64,000 nucleotides of DNA from contig NZ_CP017174.1 of the NCBI RefSeq assembly GCF_006402735.1, positions 3,413,001 through 3,477,000 on the forward strand, given 5' to 3'. A program made the position numbers and the translations under genes. Position 1 is the stretch's first letter. Every line of letters begins with the position of its first letter. The notes beneath the pieces were generated by a model. It saw only the letters and a list, made by a program, of their open reading frames with translations. It did not search any database and was not told where the DNA came from. The stretch comes from Myxococcus xanthus (lineage in GTDB: Bacteria > Myxococcota > Myxococcia > Myxococcales > Myxococcaceae). Positions 37,340-47,503 of this stretch are shown piece after piece.

Positions 37340-38479
37340 ATGCCCCACCCATTCACCGAGGAACACGAGGCCTTCCGCAACACGGTGCGCAGCTTCGTGG
37401 AGAAGGAGATGACCCCGCACGGCCTCGAGTGGGACCGGGCGGGCATCTTCCCCAAGGAGCTGTTCCGCAAGGCGGGGGACCTGGGCTTCCTGGGCATCAA
37501 CCACGACCCGAAGTACGGCGGGAGCGGGCTGGACTACTGGTACGTGACGGTGTTCGCGGAGGAGCTGAGCCGCAGCCTCAACGCGGGCGTGAACATGGCG
37601 CTGCTGGTGCAGAGCCAGATGGCCACGCCCATCATCAACGAGATTGGAACGGACGAGCAGAAGCGCGAGTTCCTGGAGCCGGCGCTCAAGGGCGAGAAGA
37701 TCGCCGCGCTGGGCGTGAGCGAGCCGGGTTGCGGTTCGGACGTGGCCAGCATCAAGACGACGGCGCGCCGGGACGGGGATGACTACGTCATCAACGGCTC
37801 GAAGATGTGGATCACCAACGGCACGCGGGCGGACTTCATCACCCTGGCGGTGCGCACGGGGGAGGCGGGCTACGGCGGCATCTCCCTGGTGACGTTCCCC
37901 ACGGACGTGAAGGGCTTCGGCGTCTCCAAGAAGCTGGACAAGGTGGGCAACCTGTCCTCGGACACCGCCGTCCTCTACTTCGAGGACTGCCGGATTCCGG
38001 CCCGCTACGTGCTGGGCGAGGAGAACGAGGGCTTCTACCACATCATGACCAACTTCCAGGGTGAGCGCCTGGTGGGCGCCATCACCACGGTGGCGGGCAT
38101 GGAGCGGATGGTGGAGGACTCCATCCGCTACGGCAACGAGCGCGAGGCCTTCGGCCGGCCGCTGATGAAGTTCCAGGTGTGGCGCCACAAGTTCGTGGAG
38201 CACCTGACGGCCATCGAGGCGGCCAAGCGCCTGACGTACCACGCGGTGGACCTCTTCGACCGGAAGGAGAACCCGGTGAAGGAGGTCTCCATGGCGAAGC
38301 TGTTCGCGGGCGACCTGGCCCAGCGCGTGGCCTACGACTGCCAGCAGTTCTACGGCGGCATGGGCTATGTGGAGGAGACCTCCATCGCCCGCATGTGGCG
38401 CGACGTGCGCCTCATCACCATCGGCGGCGGCACCTCCGAGGTGATGAAGGAGATCATCTCGAAGCTCTACGGCTTCTAG
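37340..38479 (+). CDS. Acyl-CoA dehydrogenase
   Basis: A 379-residue FAD enzyme oxidising acyl-CoA to 2-enoyl-CoA in fatty-acid or branched-chain amino-acid catabolism. The family signatures are [20 protein letters not shown] (signature 1) and [21 protein letters not shown] (signature 2). Length and N-terminus ([18 protein letters not shown]) match long-chain/isovaleryl subgroups. GAGGAC lies upstream of the ATG. The palindrome at 37301-37316 and the divergent efflux operon are its left context. Confidence 0.95.
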   Translation: MPHPFTEEHEAFRNTVRSFVEKEMTPHGLEWDRAGIFPKELFRKAGDLGFLGINHDPKYGGSGLDYWYVTVFAEELSRSLNAGVNMALLVQSQMATPIINEIGTDEQKREFLEPALKGEKIAALGVSEPGCGSDVASIKTTARRDGDDYVINGSKMWITNGTRADFITLAVRTGEAGYGGISLVTFPTDVKGFGVSKKLDKVGNLSSDTAVLYFEDCRIPARYVLGEENEGFYHIMTNFQGERLVGAITTVAGMERMVEDSIRYGNEREAFGRPLMKFQVWRHKFVEHLTAIEAAKRLTYHAVDLFDRKENPVKEVSMAKLFAGDLAQRVAYDCQQFYGGMGYVEETSIARMWRDVRLITIGGGTSEVMKEIISKLYGF

Positions 38480-38489
38480 CGCCGCGCAC

Positions 38490-39779
38490 TCAGGTGCCGT
38501 GGCCCAGGCGCATCCCTTCCAGGGGCTTGGGCCCGCTGTCGAGCTCGGCGTGCAAGACGGTGTCGTCACGCACGCCCTCCCACTTGGACACCACCAGCGT
38601 CGCCACCGCGTTGCCGATGACGTTGGTGATGGCCCGGGCCTCGGACATGAAGCGGTCCACGCCCAGCAGCAGGGCCACGCCTTCCACGGGCACCTTGCCG
38701 TTGAGCGCCGCCAGCGTGGCCATCAGCGTGATGAAGCCCGAACCCGTCACGCCCGCCGCGCCCTTCGACGTCAGCAGTAGCACGCCCAGCAAGGTGAGCT
38801 CCTCGCCCAGCGTGAGGTCCACGTTCACCGCCTGGGCGATGAAGATGGCCGCCATCGTCAGGTAGATGCACGTCCCATCCAGGTTGAACGAGTACCCGGT
38901 GGGCAGCACCAGCCCCACGGCGCCCCGGTCGCAGCCCAGCGTCTCCAGCCGCTTGAGCAGCCGGGGCAGCGCGGATTCCGACGACGACGTCCCCAGCACG
39001 AGCAACAGCTCACTGCGCATGTAGCGCAGCAGCTTCCACAGCGAGAAGCCGGACAGCCGCGCCACCAGCCCCAGCACCAGGAACACGAAGAGGGCGCAGG
39101 TGACGTAGACGGCGATGAGCAGCCGGCCCAGGGAGCTGAGCGATTCGACGCCGAACTTGCCCACGGTGAAGGCCATGGCGCCGAAGGCGCCCAGCGGCGC
39201 CAGCTTCATGATCATCCCGACGATGCCGAAGAAGACCTGCGCCAGGTCATCCGACAAGTCGAGCACGCGCTGTCCCATGGGCCCCAGGCGGGTGAGCGCC
39301 ACGCCCGTCAGCACCGCGACGAGCAGCACCTGAAGCAGCTTCCCCTCGGTGAAGGCCGACAGGAAGTCATGCGGGATGATGTCCAGGATGAAGGGGATGG
39401 TGCCCTGCTGCGACGCGGACGCGCGGTACTGGGTGATGCCGGAGGTGTCGATCTGCGCCGGGTCGATGTTCATCCCCGCGCCGGGCTTCAGGGTGTTCAC
39501 CACCACCAGCCCCACGACGAGCGCCAGCGTCGTCAGGACTTCGAAGTAGATGAGCGCCTTGAGGCCGATGCGGCCCACGTGCTTGAGGTCGCCCATCTTC
39601 GCGATGCCCGCGACGATGGTGAGGAAGATGACCGGTGCGATGATCATCTTCACCAGCTTGATGAAGCCGTCGCCCAGCGGCTTCATGGACTCGCCCAGGT
39701 CCGGCCGCAGCCAGCCGAGGATGACGCCCACCGCGATGGCCAGCAGCACCTGGACGTACAGATTCTTCAACCACCGCAT
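38490..39779 (-). CDS. Dicarboxylate/amino acid:cation symporter (DctA/GltP family)
   Basis: A 429-residue inner-membrane transporter taking up C4-dicarboxylates or acidic amino acids with H+ or Na+. The eight-helix plus two-hairpin fold is indicated by hydrophobicity. Family motifs are the Ser-rich hairpin [22 protein letters not shown], the helix 7 motif [22 protein letters not shown] (NLDGT, cation site) and the second hairpin [17 protein letters not shown] 39779 has GAGGGG five bases upstream; a GTG at 39785 is in frame but lacks spacing. It stands alone. Confidence 0.94.
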   Translation of the reverse strand: MRWLKNLYVQVLLAIAVGVILGWLRPDLGESMKPLGDGFIKLVKMIIAPVIFLTIVAGIAKMGDLKHVGRIGLKALIYFEVLTTLALVVGLVVVNTLKPGAGMNIDPAQIDTSGITQYRASASQQGTIPFILDIIPHDFLSAFTEGKLLQVLLVAVLTGVALTRLGPMGQRVLDLSDDLAQVFFGIVGMIMKLAPLGAFGAMAFTVGKFGVESLSSLGRLLIAVYVTCALFVFLVLGLVARLSGFSLWKLLRYMRSELLLVLGTSSSESALPRLLKRLETLGCDRGAVGLVLPTGYSFNLDGTCIYLTMAAIFIAQAVNVDLTLGEELTLLGVLLLTSKGAAGVTGSGFITLMATLAALNGKVPVEGVALLLGVDRFMSEARAITNVIGNAVATLVVSKWEGVRDDTVLHAELDSGPKPLEGMRLGHGT

Positions 39780-39882
39780 CCGCACCCCTCTCTCGGGAGG
39801 CCGCGGACTATAGCGCCCCGGTTCGGCGCTTCGTTGGCGCCAGGTGCCGGCGGGCAGCGGGGGCTTCCGGTGGCGGGCTGCG

Positions 39883-40170
39883 TCACTTCTTGCGGAACAG
39901 CGCCTCCGCGGCGTTCAGCAGGGCGTCCCGGCTCTCCTTCTCATGGATGCCGCCTTCGCCAATCTGGAACAGCTCACAGAAGTTGGCGCCGTCCTTGTCC
40001 TTGGGCACCTCGGCGAAGGGCTCCTTGCACTCCTTCGCCACGCCCAGGTCGAAGTGACGGCAGTTGCGGCACGAACGGATGTCCTCGCCGCAGTGGGGGC
40101 AATCGTCACGCCGGCCCACCTGGTTCGCGATGATGTCCAACCGATGTCCACAGTGCGCGCAGCCGGGCAT
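39883..40170 (-). CDS. Small zinc-ribbon protein
   Basis: A 95-residue protein. The N-terminal half has two CxxC knuckles (GCAHCGH and DCPHCGED) followed by CRNCRHFD and later CKEP and FCELF, enough Cys/His for two metal sites. ATG 40170 is preferred since GGAGG then lies five bases upstream; the ATG at 40182 includes that site in the coding sequence. The C-terminal half is acidic and helical. Role unknown; proteins of this size often bind nucleic acid or partner proteins. Confidence 0.7.
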   Translation of the reverse strand: MPGCAHCGHRLDIIANQVGRRDDCPHCGEDIRSCRNCRHFDLGVAKECKEPFAEVPKDKDGANFCELFQIGEGGIHEKESRDALLNAAEALFRKK

Positions 40171-40230
40171 GGCCTCCTCCATGAATCGGGGACGCCATTG
40201 TGCCAGCGGGCCGCGCTTGGCGGCGAGCGA

Positions 40231-40653
40231 TCAGCGCTGCGGACTGGGCATCAGCGCCTGGACGGGCTCCGGGGAGGCGGACTCCCGTGCGGTGCCTTCG
40301 TACGCACTGCCCCCCGTGGCATCGAGCAGCTGGTCGTTCAGCCGCTTGAGGAGGAACAGGAGGTACGCGGAGACGGTGGCCAGCGCCGAGATCAGCACAC
40401 CCAGCAGCATCCCGCGCTGCCACACGTGTGCCTTCTCCAGGATGGCCCGGCGCTCCGCGAACGTCTTCAGCTGGGCGTCCGCCGCGGCACCGTCGAACCG
40501 GGCCGCGTAGTCCTCCGCCTGGGCGGTGCCGCGCTCCATCAGCCACTGGCCCTGCACCTGGAGGGCGTCCGCGCGGGTATAGCAGTAGGCGGCGCCCCCA
40601 GCCGACAGCAGGGAGATGCACAGCGCCGTCATCACGCTCCGGGTCGTGCCCAT
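40231..40653 (-). CDS. Small membrane protein of unknown function
   Basis: A 140-residue protein with two predicted transmembrane helices, one at the N-terminus (about 8-26) and one near residues 82-102 (LLGVLISALATVSAYLLFLL), separated by a helical stretch of about 55 residues. The C-terminal tail is short and polar. GGAGGAC precedes the ATG. No family was recognised. It lies 60 bp upstream of the zinc-ribbon gene on the same strand and may be co-transcribed with it. Confidence 0.6.
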   Translation of the reverse strand: MGTTRSVMTALCISLLSAGGAAYCYTRADALQVQGQWLMERGTAQAEDYAARFDGAAADAQLKTFAERRAILEKAHVWQRGMLLGVLISALATVSAYLLFLLKRLNDQLLDATGGSAYEGTARESASPEPVQALMPSPQR

Positions 40654-40749
40654 CCAACGTCCTCCGGACTGGCCGTTGCACGGGGAGTGACACCCGCGAC
40701 TGCTCCGGCTTCCCGAAGACAGTAGCGGATGCTAGGGAGCCCCCCTGAC

Positions 40750-41370
40750 ATGGGCAAGCCCTACCGTCCTAAAGACCACTATTTCCAGAAGGCCAAGCAA
40801 GAGGGCCTGCGGGCACGTTCGGCCTTCAAGGTCGATGAACTCATCAAGCGCTTCCCCATGGTGAAGAAGGGGCACGTGGTGCTCGACCTGGGGGCGGCGC
40901 CCGGAGGTTTCCTTCAGATATTGGCGGATGCCGTGGGACCGAAGGGCCGCGTCATCGGCGTGGACATCGTCGCCATCCGTCCTTTCAGCCAGCCCTTCGT
41001 GCAGACGGCGGTGCTGGACGTGCTCGCGGACGACTTCGACGCGAAGCTGACCGAGCTCCATGCCGGCCCCTTCGACGCCGTCATCTCCGACATGGCCCCC
41101 AAGACGAGCGGCATCAAGGCCACCGACGAGGCGCGCAGCCTGCGGCTGGCGGGCAAGGCGCTGGAGTTGGCCGCGGCGCGGGGCCGGCCCGGGTCGTCCT
41201 TCGTGGCCAAGGTCTTCATGGGCCGGGACTTCGAGGACTTCCGCAACCAGGTCCGCGCCCTCTTCGAAGAGGTGAAGGTGGTCCGGCCGGAAGCGACCCG
41301 CGGCGCCAGCATGGAGGTCTACCTGGTGGGTCTGCGCCGCCGTGCGCCAGAGGCCCCGGAGGCGAACTGA
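40750..41370 (+). CDS. rlmE: 23S rRNA (uridine-2'-O)-methyltransferase
   Basis: A 206-residue RrmJ/FtsJ-fold enzyme methylating the A-loop uridine of 23S rRNA in the large subunit. The catalytic K-D-K-E tetrad is at Lys27, Asp114, Lys154 and Glu189. The SAM motif DLGAAPGG is at 46-53, and VISDMAPKTSG is the canonical motif IV. Length matches E. coli RlmE. The ATG at 40750 begins the conserved domain. No ftsH follows, unlike in enterobacteria. Confidence 0.95.
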   Translation: MGKPYRPKDHYFQKAKQEGLRARSAFKVDELIKRFPMVKKGHVVLDLGAAPGGFLQILADAVGPKGRVIGVDIVAIRPFSQPFVQTAVLDVLADDFDAKLTELHAGPFDAVISDMAPKTSGIKATDEARSLRLAGKALELAAARGRPGSSFVAKVFMGRDFEDFRNQVRALFEEVKVVRPEATRGASMEVYLVGLRRRAPEAPEAN

Positions 41371-41418
41371 CGTTCATTGTGGAACGTTCGGGTGCCCAGC
41401 TGTGTCTAGAGTGCCGAC

Positions 41419-44400
41419 ATGCATCGGACCCCCTGGACCCGCGCACCCTTTGTTCGCTTCTGGCTGTTCGCCCTGCTGCTGCTGACCTCGCCCGTGCTGG
41501 GGCAGGGCAAGGCGCCGCCTTCGTGGAAGGCCATCGAGGGGATGGTCGAAGCGCAGAAGCTGGAGGCCGCCGCCCAGGGCGCCGAGGCCCGTCTGGCGCA
41601 GGCGAAGTCCAAGGGCGACGAGGCCGAGTGGACGCGCGCGCTGGTGCGCACGGTGCAGCTGCGCACCGAAATGCATGGCTACGAGACGGCGGTGCGCTTC
41701 CTGCGGGAGCAGCCCTGGCCCAAGGGCACGTTGCCTCGCGCGACGCTGAACCTCTACTACGCGAACGCGCTCGTCACCTATGCGCAGGTCTACGGCTGGG
41801 AGGTGCGCCAGCGCGAGTCCGTGGCGTCCTCCGGGCCGGTGGACCTCAAGGCGTGGACCTACGAGGAGATTCTCGCCGAGGCCCAGCGGGCCTACGAGGA
41901 GGTGTGGAAGCAGCGGCAGCAACTCGGCGGCGAGCCCCTGAAGGCGCTGGCCGAGTACGTGAAGCCCAACACCTACCCGGAGGGGCTGCGCTCCACGCTG
42001 CGGGATGCCGTGTCGTACCTGCGCGTGTCCCTGCTGGCGGACAGCTCGCACTGGCGGCCCGAGCAGGCCAATGAGGTGTACCGCCTGGACCTGGGCACGC
42101 TCCTGGAGGGGACGCCCAAGGTGACGCTGACGGACCCCGGCGTCCATCCGCTGGTGAAGGTGGCGGCGGTGCTCGGGGACCTGGAGGCGTGGCACCAGTC
42201 CGCGGGGCGGCGCGAGTCGGCGCTGGAGGCCCGGCTGCAGCGCTACACGGTGCTGCACCAGCACTTCACGGACACGGCCGACCGGACCCGCATCCGGCAA
42301 CACCTGGCCGCCTTGCTGCCCGCGTTCCGCGACATGCCCTGGTCGACCATGGGGCAGGCCCAGCTCGCGGAGATGGAGCGAGCGGCGGACCACGCCGTGC
42401 GTGCCCACTCGCTGGCGAAGGCGTGCGCGGCCACGCACCCCGAATCCAAGGGGGCGCAGCGCTGCCGCGTGCTCATGGCCGCCATTGAAGCGCCGGAGTT
42501 CAGCATGGGCTCGTTGGAGTCGGACGGGCCGCGCCGCCGCTCCGTCGAGGTCACCCACCGCAACGTCTCCATGCTGCACTTCCGTGCGTTCTCCGTGGAC
42601 CTGGAGAAGCGGCTGACCCAGGTGGATGACTACAACCTCATGCCGGACGGCGCGCCGTTGAAGGCCCTGGTGAAGGACCAGCGTCCGGTGGCCACCTGGA
42701 GCGTGCCGCTGCCGAAGACGGAGGACTTCCGGGAGCACCGCACCTTCGTCACGCCGCCGCTCACGGCCCGGGGGACGTACGTCATCATGGCCTCCGCCCA
42801 CGAGGACTTCCGCGCGACGAACAACCGCATCGTCGCGGTGTACCTGACGGTGACGCCCTGGGTCATCGTCGCGCGGCCCTCGAATGGGAATCTGCTGGAG
42901 GTGCGGCTGGTGGACGGCGACACCGGCGAGCCCGTGCCGAAGGTTCCCCTGCGCCTCCTCCGCGTCAACTACCGGCAGGGCTTCAAGGAGGCGGCGCGCA
43001 TCCTCTCGGACGCGGACGGCGCGGCCACCTTCGACTCGGTCCCGGGTGATGGCTACCGCAGCTACGTCCTGGTGGCCGGCGTCGGACGAAACGCGCTGCT
43101 GCACCCGGGCCAGGTGCCGTTCTACGAGCGCCATCAGCCCGGGGACGTCCAGTCTGCGCTCGTCTTCACCGATCGCGCGGTGTACCGCCCCCAGCAGAAG
43201 GTGCTGTGGAAGGCGGTGGCCTTCAGCGGCCGGGGCGAGCAGGCGCGCTACCAGACGCTGGCGGACCGCCCGCTCCAGGTGACGCTGTTCGACCCGAACC
43301 TCCAGGTGGTGGAGTCCCGGGAGGTCCGCACCAACGACTTCGGCTCCGCCGCGGGCGAGTTCACGATTCCCACCGGCCGGATGCTGGGGGCGTGGTCCGT
43401 GACCGTGAGCGCGGGGGGGCGCGCGGCGATTCGCGTGGAGGAGTACAAGCGGCCCACCTTCGAGGTGACGCTGAAGGACGCGAAGGCGCAGCTGCGCCTC
43501 AACCGGCCCGCGACGTTCCAGGGCGAGGCTCGCTACTACTTCGGCATGCCGGTGACGTCCGGCTCCGTGCGGTGGCGTGCGTACCGCGAGCCGGTGCTGC
43601 CCTGGTGGTGGTGGGGCCCGCCGTCCGGGGCCTCGCAGCGGCAGGTGGTGGCGACGGGCACGTCACCGCTGGGCGCTGACGGAGGCTTCACCATCGGCTT
43701 CACCCCCGAGGCGGATGAGCGGTCCGCGGCCACGCCGGGGCTGACTTGGAACTACCGCATCGAGGCGGACGCGACGGACGAAGGCGGTGAGACGCGCTCG
43801 GCCAGCCGGGCCTTCCGGCTGGGCTTCGTCGCCGTGGAGGCGCGCGTGGACCTGGACACGGGGTTCCTCCGCGAGGGCGCCGCGGCCGAGGTCCGGCTGA
43901 CGCGCTCCACGCTGGATGGCGCGCCGCAGCCGGGGCCGGGCAAGTGGCGGTTGGTGGCGCTGAAGCAGCCCGCGCAGCCCCTGCTGCCCGCGGACGAGCC
44001 CTACGGCCTGCCGGAGTACAAGGACCCCGAGGCGGTGTTCACGCCCACGCCTGGAGACAATCTGCGTCCTCGGTGGTTCGGGGCGTATTCGCCGGAGTCC
44101 ACCATTCGCGGCTGGACGGATGGGGCCGAGCAGGCGACCGGCTCGGTGCAGCACGACACCGAGGGCCTGGCCGTGCTGAAGCTGCCGTCGCTCAAGGCGG
44201 GCGCGTACCGGCTGCACTACGAGACGACGGACGCCTTCGGTCAGACGTACACCGTGGGGCGCGAGCTGGTGGTGGCCGGGAAGGCGACGCCTCTCGCGGT
44301 GCCCGCGATGCTGGTGGCCGAGCGGGAGACGGCGCGGGTGGGAGAGGTGGTGCGGCTGATGGCCGTCTCGGGGTTCAAGGGACAGCCGCTGCTGCTCGAC

Positions 44401-47400
44401 ATCTACCAGGGAGAGCGGCGCATCTCCCGGCGCAAGCTCACCGCGGGCCAGACTTCCGGAGTGGTGGAGGTGCCGGTGACGGCGGAGCTGCGCGGCGGCT
44501 TCACCGTGGCGCTGTCCACGGTGCGTGACTACCAGTTCCTGCTCTTCTCGAAGTCCATCTTCGTGCCCTGGGACGACAAGGAGCTGCAGCTGGAGTTCGC
44601 CACCTTCCGCGACACGCTGCGCCCGGGCGCGAAGGAGACCTGGCGCGTGACGGTGAAGGGGCCGAAGGGCGCGAAGGTGGAGGCGGGCACTGCCGAGCTG
44701 CTCGCGTACATGTATGACCAGTCACTGGACCTGTTCGCGAAGCAGACGCCGCCCAGCGTGGCGTCGCTGTATCCCCAGGAGCACGCCCATGTGGACATGC
44801 AGTCGTCGGCGAGCCTGGGGGACCCCCGGTGGGTGGTGAACGCGCGATATGGCGAGGTGCCGAGCTGGTCAGCACCTGAGCCTGACGCCTTGCTCTTCGG
44901 GGAGGGGTTTGAGGTGGGCGGCCCAGGCCGGCGGCGGATGCGGCAGATGGTTCGTGGTGAGATGGGCGGCATGCGGGAGGGCGCCGCGCCAAGGGCCGCC
45001 ATGCCCATGGCCGCGCCACCGGTTCCGGGCGCGCCGCCCCCGCCGCCCGCCGAGGCGTCTTTTCGGGCCGAGGCGAAGATGCAGTCGGACAAGGAAGAGC
45101 GCTTTGGCCGTGGGGGAGGGACTCCGGACGCGCCGCAGCCGCTGCGCTCCAACTTCGCGGAGACGGCGTTCTGGGCGCCCCAGGTGCTCACCGGGGCGGA
45201 TGGTTCGGCGACGCTGGAGTTCACCGTGCCGGACTCGGTGACGGCGTGGAGCGTCTGGGTGCACGCCGTCACGCGTGACTTGAAGGGCGGCTCGCTGCAG
45301 CGCGCCTCCCGGAGCGTGAAGGAGCTGATGGTGCGCCCCTACGTGCCGCGCTTCCTGCGCGAGGGCGACCGCGCGGTGTTGGAGGTGATGGTGAACAACG
45401 CGGCGTCGCGCCCGATGCAGGGCGCGCTCACGTTGGACATCCAGGACCTGGAGCTGCAGAAGAGCGTGCTGTCGGACTTCGGCGTCCAGAAGGCGTCGCA
45501 GTCCTTCCGCGTGGAGGCGGGGAAGGGGACGCGCCTGCGCTTCCCACTCACCACGCCCACGCGGGTGGGGCCCGTGGCCTTCCGTGTGGAGGCGCGCGCG
45601 GAGAATCACAGTGATGGTGAGCTGCGCCCGCTGCCGGTGTTGCCAAGCCGGATGCACCTGGCGCAGTCGCGCTTCGTGACGCTGAAGGGCAAGGACTCCA
45701 AGACGATGCAGTTCGAGGACCTGCGCGCGGGCGGTGACCCGACGCGGGTGAACGAGCAGTTGGTCGTCACCGTGGACACGCAGCTGTTCTACTCGGCGCT
45801 CCAGGCGCTGCCGTATCTGGTGAACTACCCCTACGAGTGCACGGAGCAGACGCTCAACCGCTTCGTGTCGACGGGCATCCTGTCCAGCCTGTACGGGCAG
45901 TACCCGTCGGTGGCGCGGATGGCCAAGCAGCTGAGCGAGCGCCCGACCCAGTTGGAGACGTGGGACTCCGTAGACCCCAACCGGAAGATGGCCCTGGAGG
46001 AGACGCCCTGGCTGGAGATGGCGAAGGGCGGCGCTGGGCCGGACGCCGGCCTGGTGAAGGTGTTGGACCCGAAGGTCGCCGCCGCCGAGCGCACGTCCGC
46101 GCTGGCGAAGCTCCGCAAGGCGCAGACGTCCAGCGGCGGCTTCCCCTGGTGGCCGGGTGGTCCGCCGTCGCCGTACATGACGCTCTACATCGTGCATGGC
46201 CTCTCCCGCGCGATGGAGTTCGGCGTGGAAGTCCCGCCGGAAATCACCCAGGGCGCCTGGGGCTACCTGGCGCGGCACTTCCGCGAGGAGTACGCGACGA
46301 AGCTGATGAAGGAGGAGCGCGGTTGGGAGTTCCTCACGTTCCTCAACTACACGGCCTCCGCGTATCCGAACGCGAGCTACACCGGTGATGCCCTCACCGC
46401 GGCGGAGCGGGCGCGGATGCTCGCGTTCAGCTACAAGCACTGGAAGAAGCACTCGCCCTACCTCAAGGGCTACCTGGCGCTGACGCTGAAGCGCGCGGGG
46501 CGCGGCGCGGACGCCAACCGCGTCTGGGAGAGCGTCATGGACTCGGCGAAGACGAGTCCCGAGCTGGGCACCTACTGGGCGCAGGAGGACCGCAGCTGGC
46601 TCTGGTACAACGACACCACGGAGACGCACGCCTTCGCGCTGCGCACGCTGACGGAGCTCAATCCGAAGGACGCCCGCCGTGAGGGCCTGGTCCAGTGGCT
46701 GCTGCTGGACAAGAAGCTCAACCACTGGAAGTCCACCCGGGCCACGGCGGAGTCGCTGTACGCGCTGGTGAAGTACCTCCAGGCGGAAGGCGCGCTGGGG
46801 GTGCGCGAGGACGCCCAGGTGACGGTGGGCCCGCGCGTGGTGCGCATGTCCTTCGCTCCGGACGAGTATACGGGCAAGAAGAACCAGGTCGTCGTGCCCG
46901 GGCCGGAGTTGAATCCGGCGACGATGAGCTCGGTGGTGGTGGAGAAGACGACGCCAGGCTTCGCCTTCGCGTCCGCGACGTGGCACTTCTCCACGGAGAA
47001 GCTGCCGGACAGCGACCGCGGGGACTTCTTCCAGGTGTCGCGGCGCTACTTCCTGCGTGAGCGGCAGGGGCGGGACGCCATGCTCGTGCCGCTGGCCGAG
47101 GGCGCCGTGGTGCTCCCCGGTGACGAAGTGGAGGTGCAGCTCTCCCTGCGCGCGAAGCACACGGCGGAGTACGTGCACCTGAGGGACCCGCGCGCCGCGG
47201 GCCTGGAGCCAGAGAACGTGCAGTCCCGCCACCGCTGGGATTTGGGCATCGTCTGGTACGAGGAGACGCGGGACTCCGGCACCAACTTCTTCTTCGAGCA
47301 GCTGCCCGCCGGTGAGTACACCTTCAAGTACCGGCTGCGCGCCAACATGGGCGGCCAGTTCAAGGTGGGCCCCGCCACCGTGCAGTCCATGTACGCGCCG

Positions 47401-47454
47401 GAGTTCACCGCGTATTCCGCCGGGGCGGTGATCACGGTGGGCGCGGCGAAGTAG
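41419..47454 (+). CDS. Bacterial alpha-2-macroglobulin with thioester
   Basis: A 2011-residue exported protein (signal peptide 1-28, ending SPVLGQG) of the macroglobulin family. The N-terminal third is helical; beta-sandwich macroglobulin domains follow (about 440-1160). A low-complexity segment rich in Met, Pro, Ala and Arg lies at about 1163-1240, in the place where a bait region would be expected. The thioester motif CTEQ is at Cys1474-Gln1477, inside YPYECTEQTLNRF, followed by the alpha/alpha complement-like domain. It traps attacking proteases covalently, protecting the envelope. No pbpC partner is adjacent, unlike in E. coli. Confidence 0.93.
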   Translation: MHRTPWTRAPFVRFWLFALLLLTSPVLGQGKAPPSWKAIEGMVEAQKLEAAAQGAEARLAQAKSKGDEAEWTRALVRTVQLRTEMHGYETAVRFLREQPWPKGTLPRATLNLYYANALVTYAQVYGWEVRQRESVASSGPVDLKAWTYEEILAEAQRAYEEVWKQRQQLGGEPLKALAEYVKPNTYPEGLRSTLRDAVSYLRVSLLADSSHWRPEQANEVYRLDLGTLLEGTPKVTLTDPGVHPLVKVAAVLGDLEAWHQSAGRRESALEARLQRYTVLHQHFTDTADRTRIRQHLAALLPAFRDMPWSTMGQAQLAEMERAADHAVRAHSLAKACAATHPESKGAQRCRVLMAAIEAPEFSMGSLESDGPRRRSVEVTHRNVSMLHFRAFSVDLEKRLTQVDDYNLMPDGAPLKALVKDQRPVATWSVPLPKTEDFREHRTFVTPPLTARGTYVIMASAHEDFRATNNRIVAVYLTVTPWVIVARPSNGNLLEVRLVDGDTGEPVPKVPLRLLRVNYRQGFKEAARILSDADGAATFDSVPGDGYRSYVLVAGVGRNALLHPGQVPFYERHQPGDVQSALVFTDRAVYRPQQKVLWKAVAFSGRGEQARYQTLADRPLQVTLFDPNLQVVESREVRTNDFGSAAGEFTIPTGRMLGAWSVTVSAGGRAAIRVEEYKRPTFEVTLKDAKAQLRLNRPATFQGEARYYFGMPVTSGSVRWRAYREPVLPWWWWGPPSGASQRQVVATGTSPLGADGGFTIGFTPEADERSAATPGLTWNYRIEADATDEGGETRSASRAFRLGFVAVEARVDLDTGFLREGAAAEVRLTRSTLDGAPQPGPGKWRLVALKQPAQPLLPADEPYGLPEYKDPEAVFTPTPGDNLRPRWFGAYSPESTIRGWTDGAEQATGSVQHDTEGLAVLKLPSLKAGAYRLHYETTDAFGQTYTVGRELVVAGKATPLAVPAMLVAERETARVGEVVRLMAVSGFKGQPLLLDIYQGERRISRRKLTAGQTSGVVEVPVTAELRGGFTVALSTVRDYQFLLFSKSIFVPWDDKELQLEFATFRDTLRPGAKETWRVTVKGPKGAKVEAGTAELLAYMYDQSLDLFAKQTPPSVASLYPQEHAHVDMQSSASLGDPRWVVNARYGEVPSWSAPEPDALLFGEGFEVGGPGRRRMRQMVRGEMGGMREGAAPRAAMPMAAPPVPGAPPPPPAEASFRAEAKMQSDKEERFGRGGGTPDAPQPLRSNFAETAFWAPQVLTGADGSATLEFTVPDSVTAWSVWVHAVTRDLKGGSLQRASRSVKELMVRPYVPRFLREGDRAVLEVMVNNAASRPMQGALTLDIQDLELQKSVLSDFGVQKASQSFRVEAGKGTRLRFPLTTPTRVGPVAFRVEARAENHSDGELRPLPVLPSRMHLAQSRFVTLKGKDSKTMQFEDLRAGGDPTRVNEQLVVTVDTQLFYSALQALPYLVNYPYECTEQTLNRFVSTGILSSLYGQYPSVARMAKQLSERPTQLETWDSVDPNRKMALEETPWLEMAKGGAGPDAGLVKVLDPKVAAAERTSALAKLRKAQTSSGGFPWWPGGPPSPYMTLYIVHGLSRAMEFGVEVPPEITQGAWGYLARHFREEYATKLMKEERGWEFLTFLNYTASAYPNASYTGDALTAAERARMLAFSYKHWKKHSPYLKGYLALTLKRAGRGADANRVWESVMDSAKTSPELGTYWAQEDRSWLWYNDTTETHAFALRTLTELNPKDARREGLVQWLLLDKKLNHWKSTRATAESLYALVKYLQAEGALGVREDAQVTVGPRVVRMSFAPDEYTGKKNQVVVPGPELNPATMSSVVVEKTTPGFAFASATWHFSTEKLPDSDRGDFFQVSRRYFLRERQGRDAMLVPLAEGAVVLPGDEVEVQLSLRAKHTAEYVHLRDPRAAGLEPENVQSRHRWDLGIVWYEETRDSGTNFFFEQLPAGEYTFKYRLRANMGGQFKVGPATVQSMYAPEFTAYSAGAVITVGAAK

Positions 47455-47465
47455 CGCGGTCCGCC

Positions 47466-47503
47466 GCGGGGAGTGGGCCCTTCAGTCCGGGCTCATTCCC
47501 CGC
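47466..47503. terminator. Bidirectional hairpin between macroglobulin and EndoU-like genes
   Basis: GCGGGGA (47466-47472) pairs with TCCCCGC (47497-47503), with partial inner pairing. It overlaps the stop of the leftward gene and lies 12 bases after the macroglobulin stop. Confidence 0.5.
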
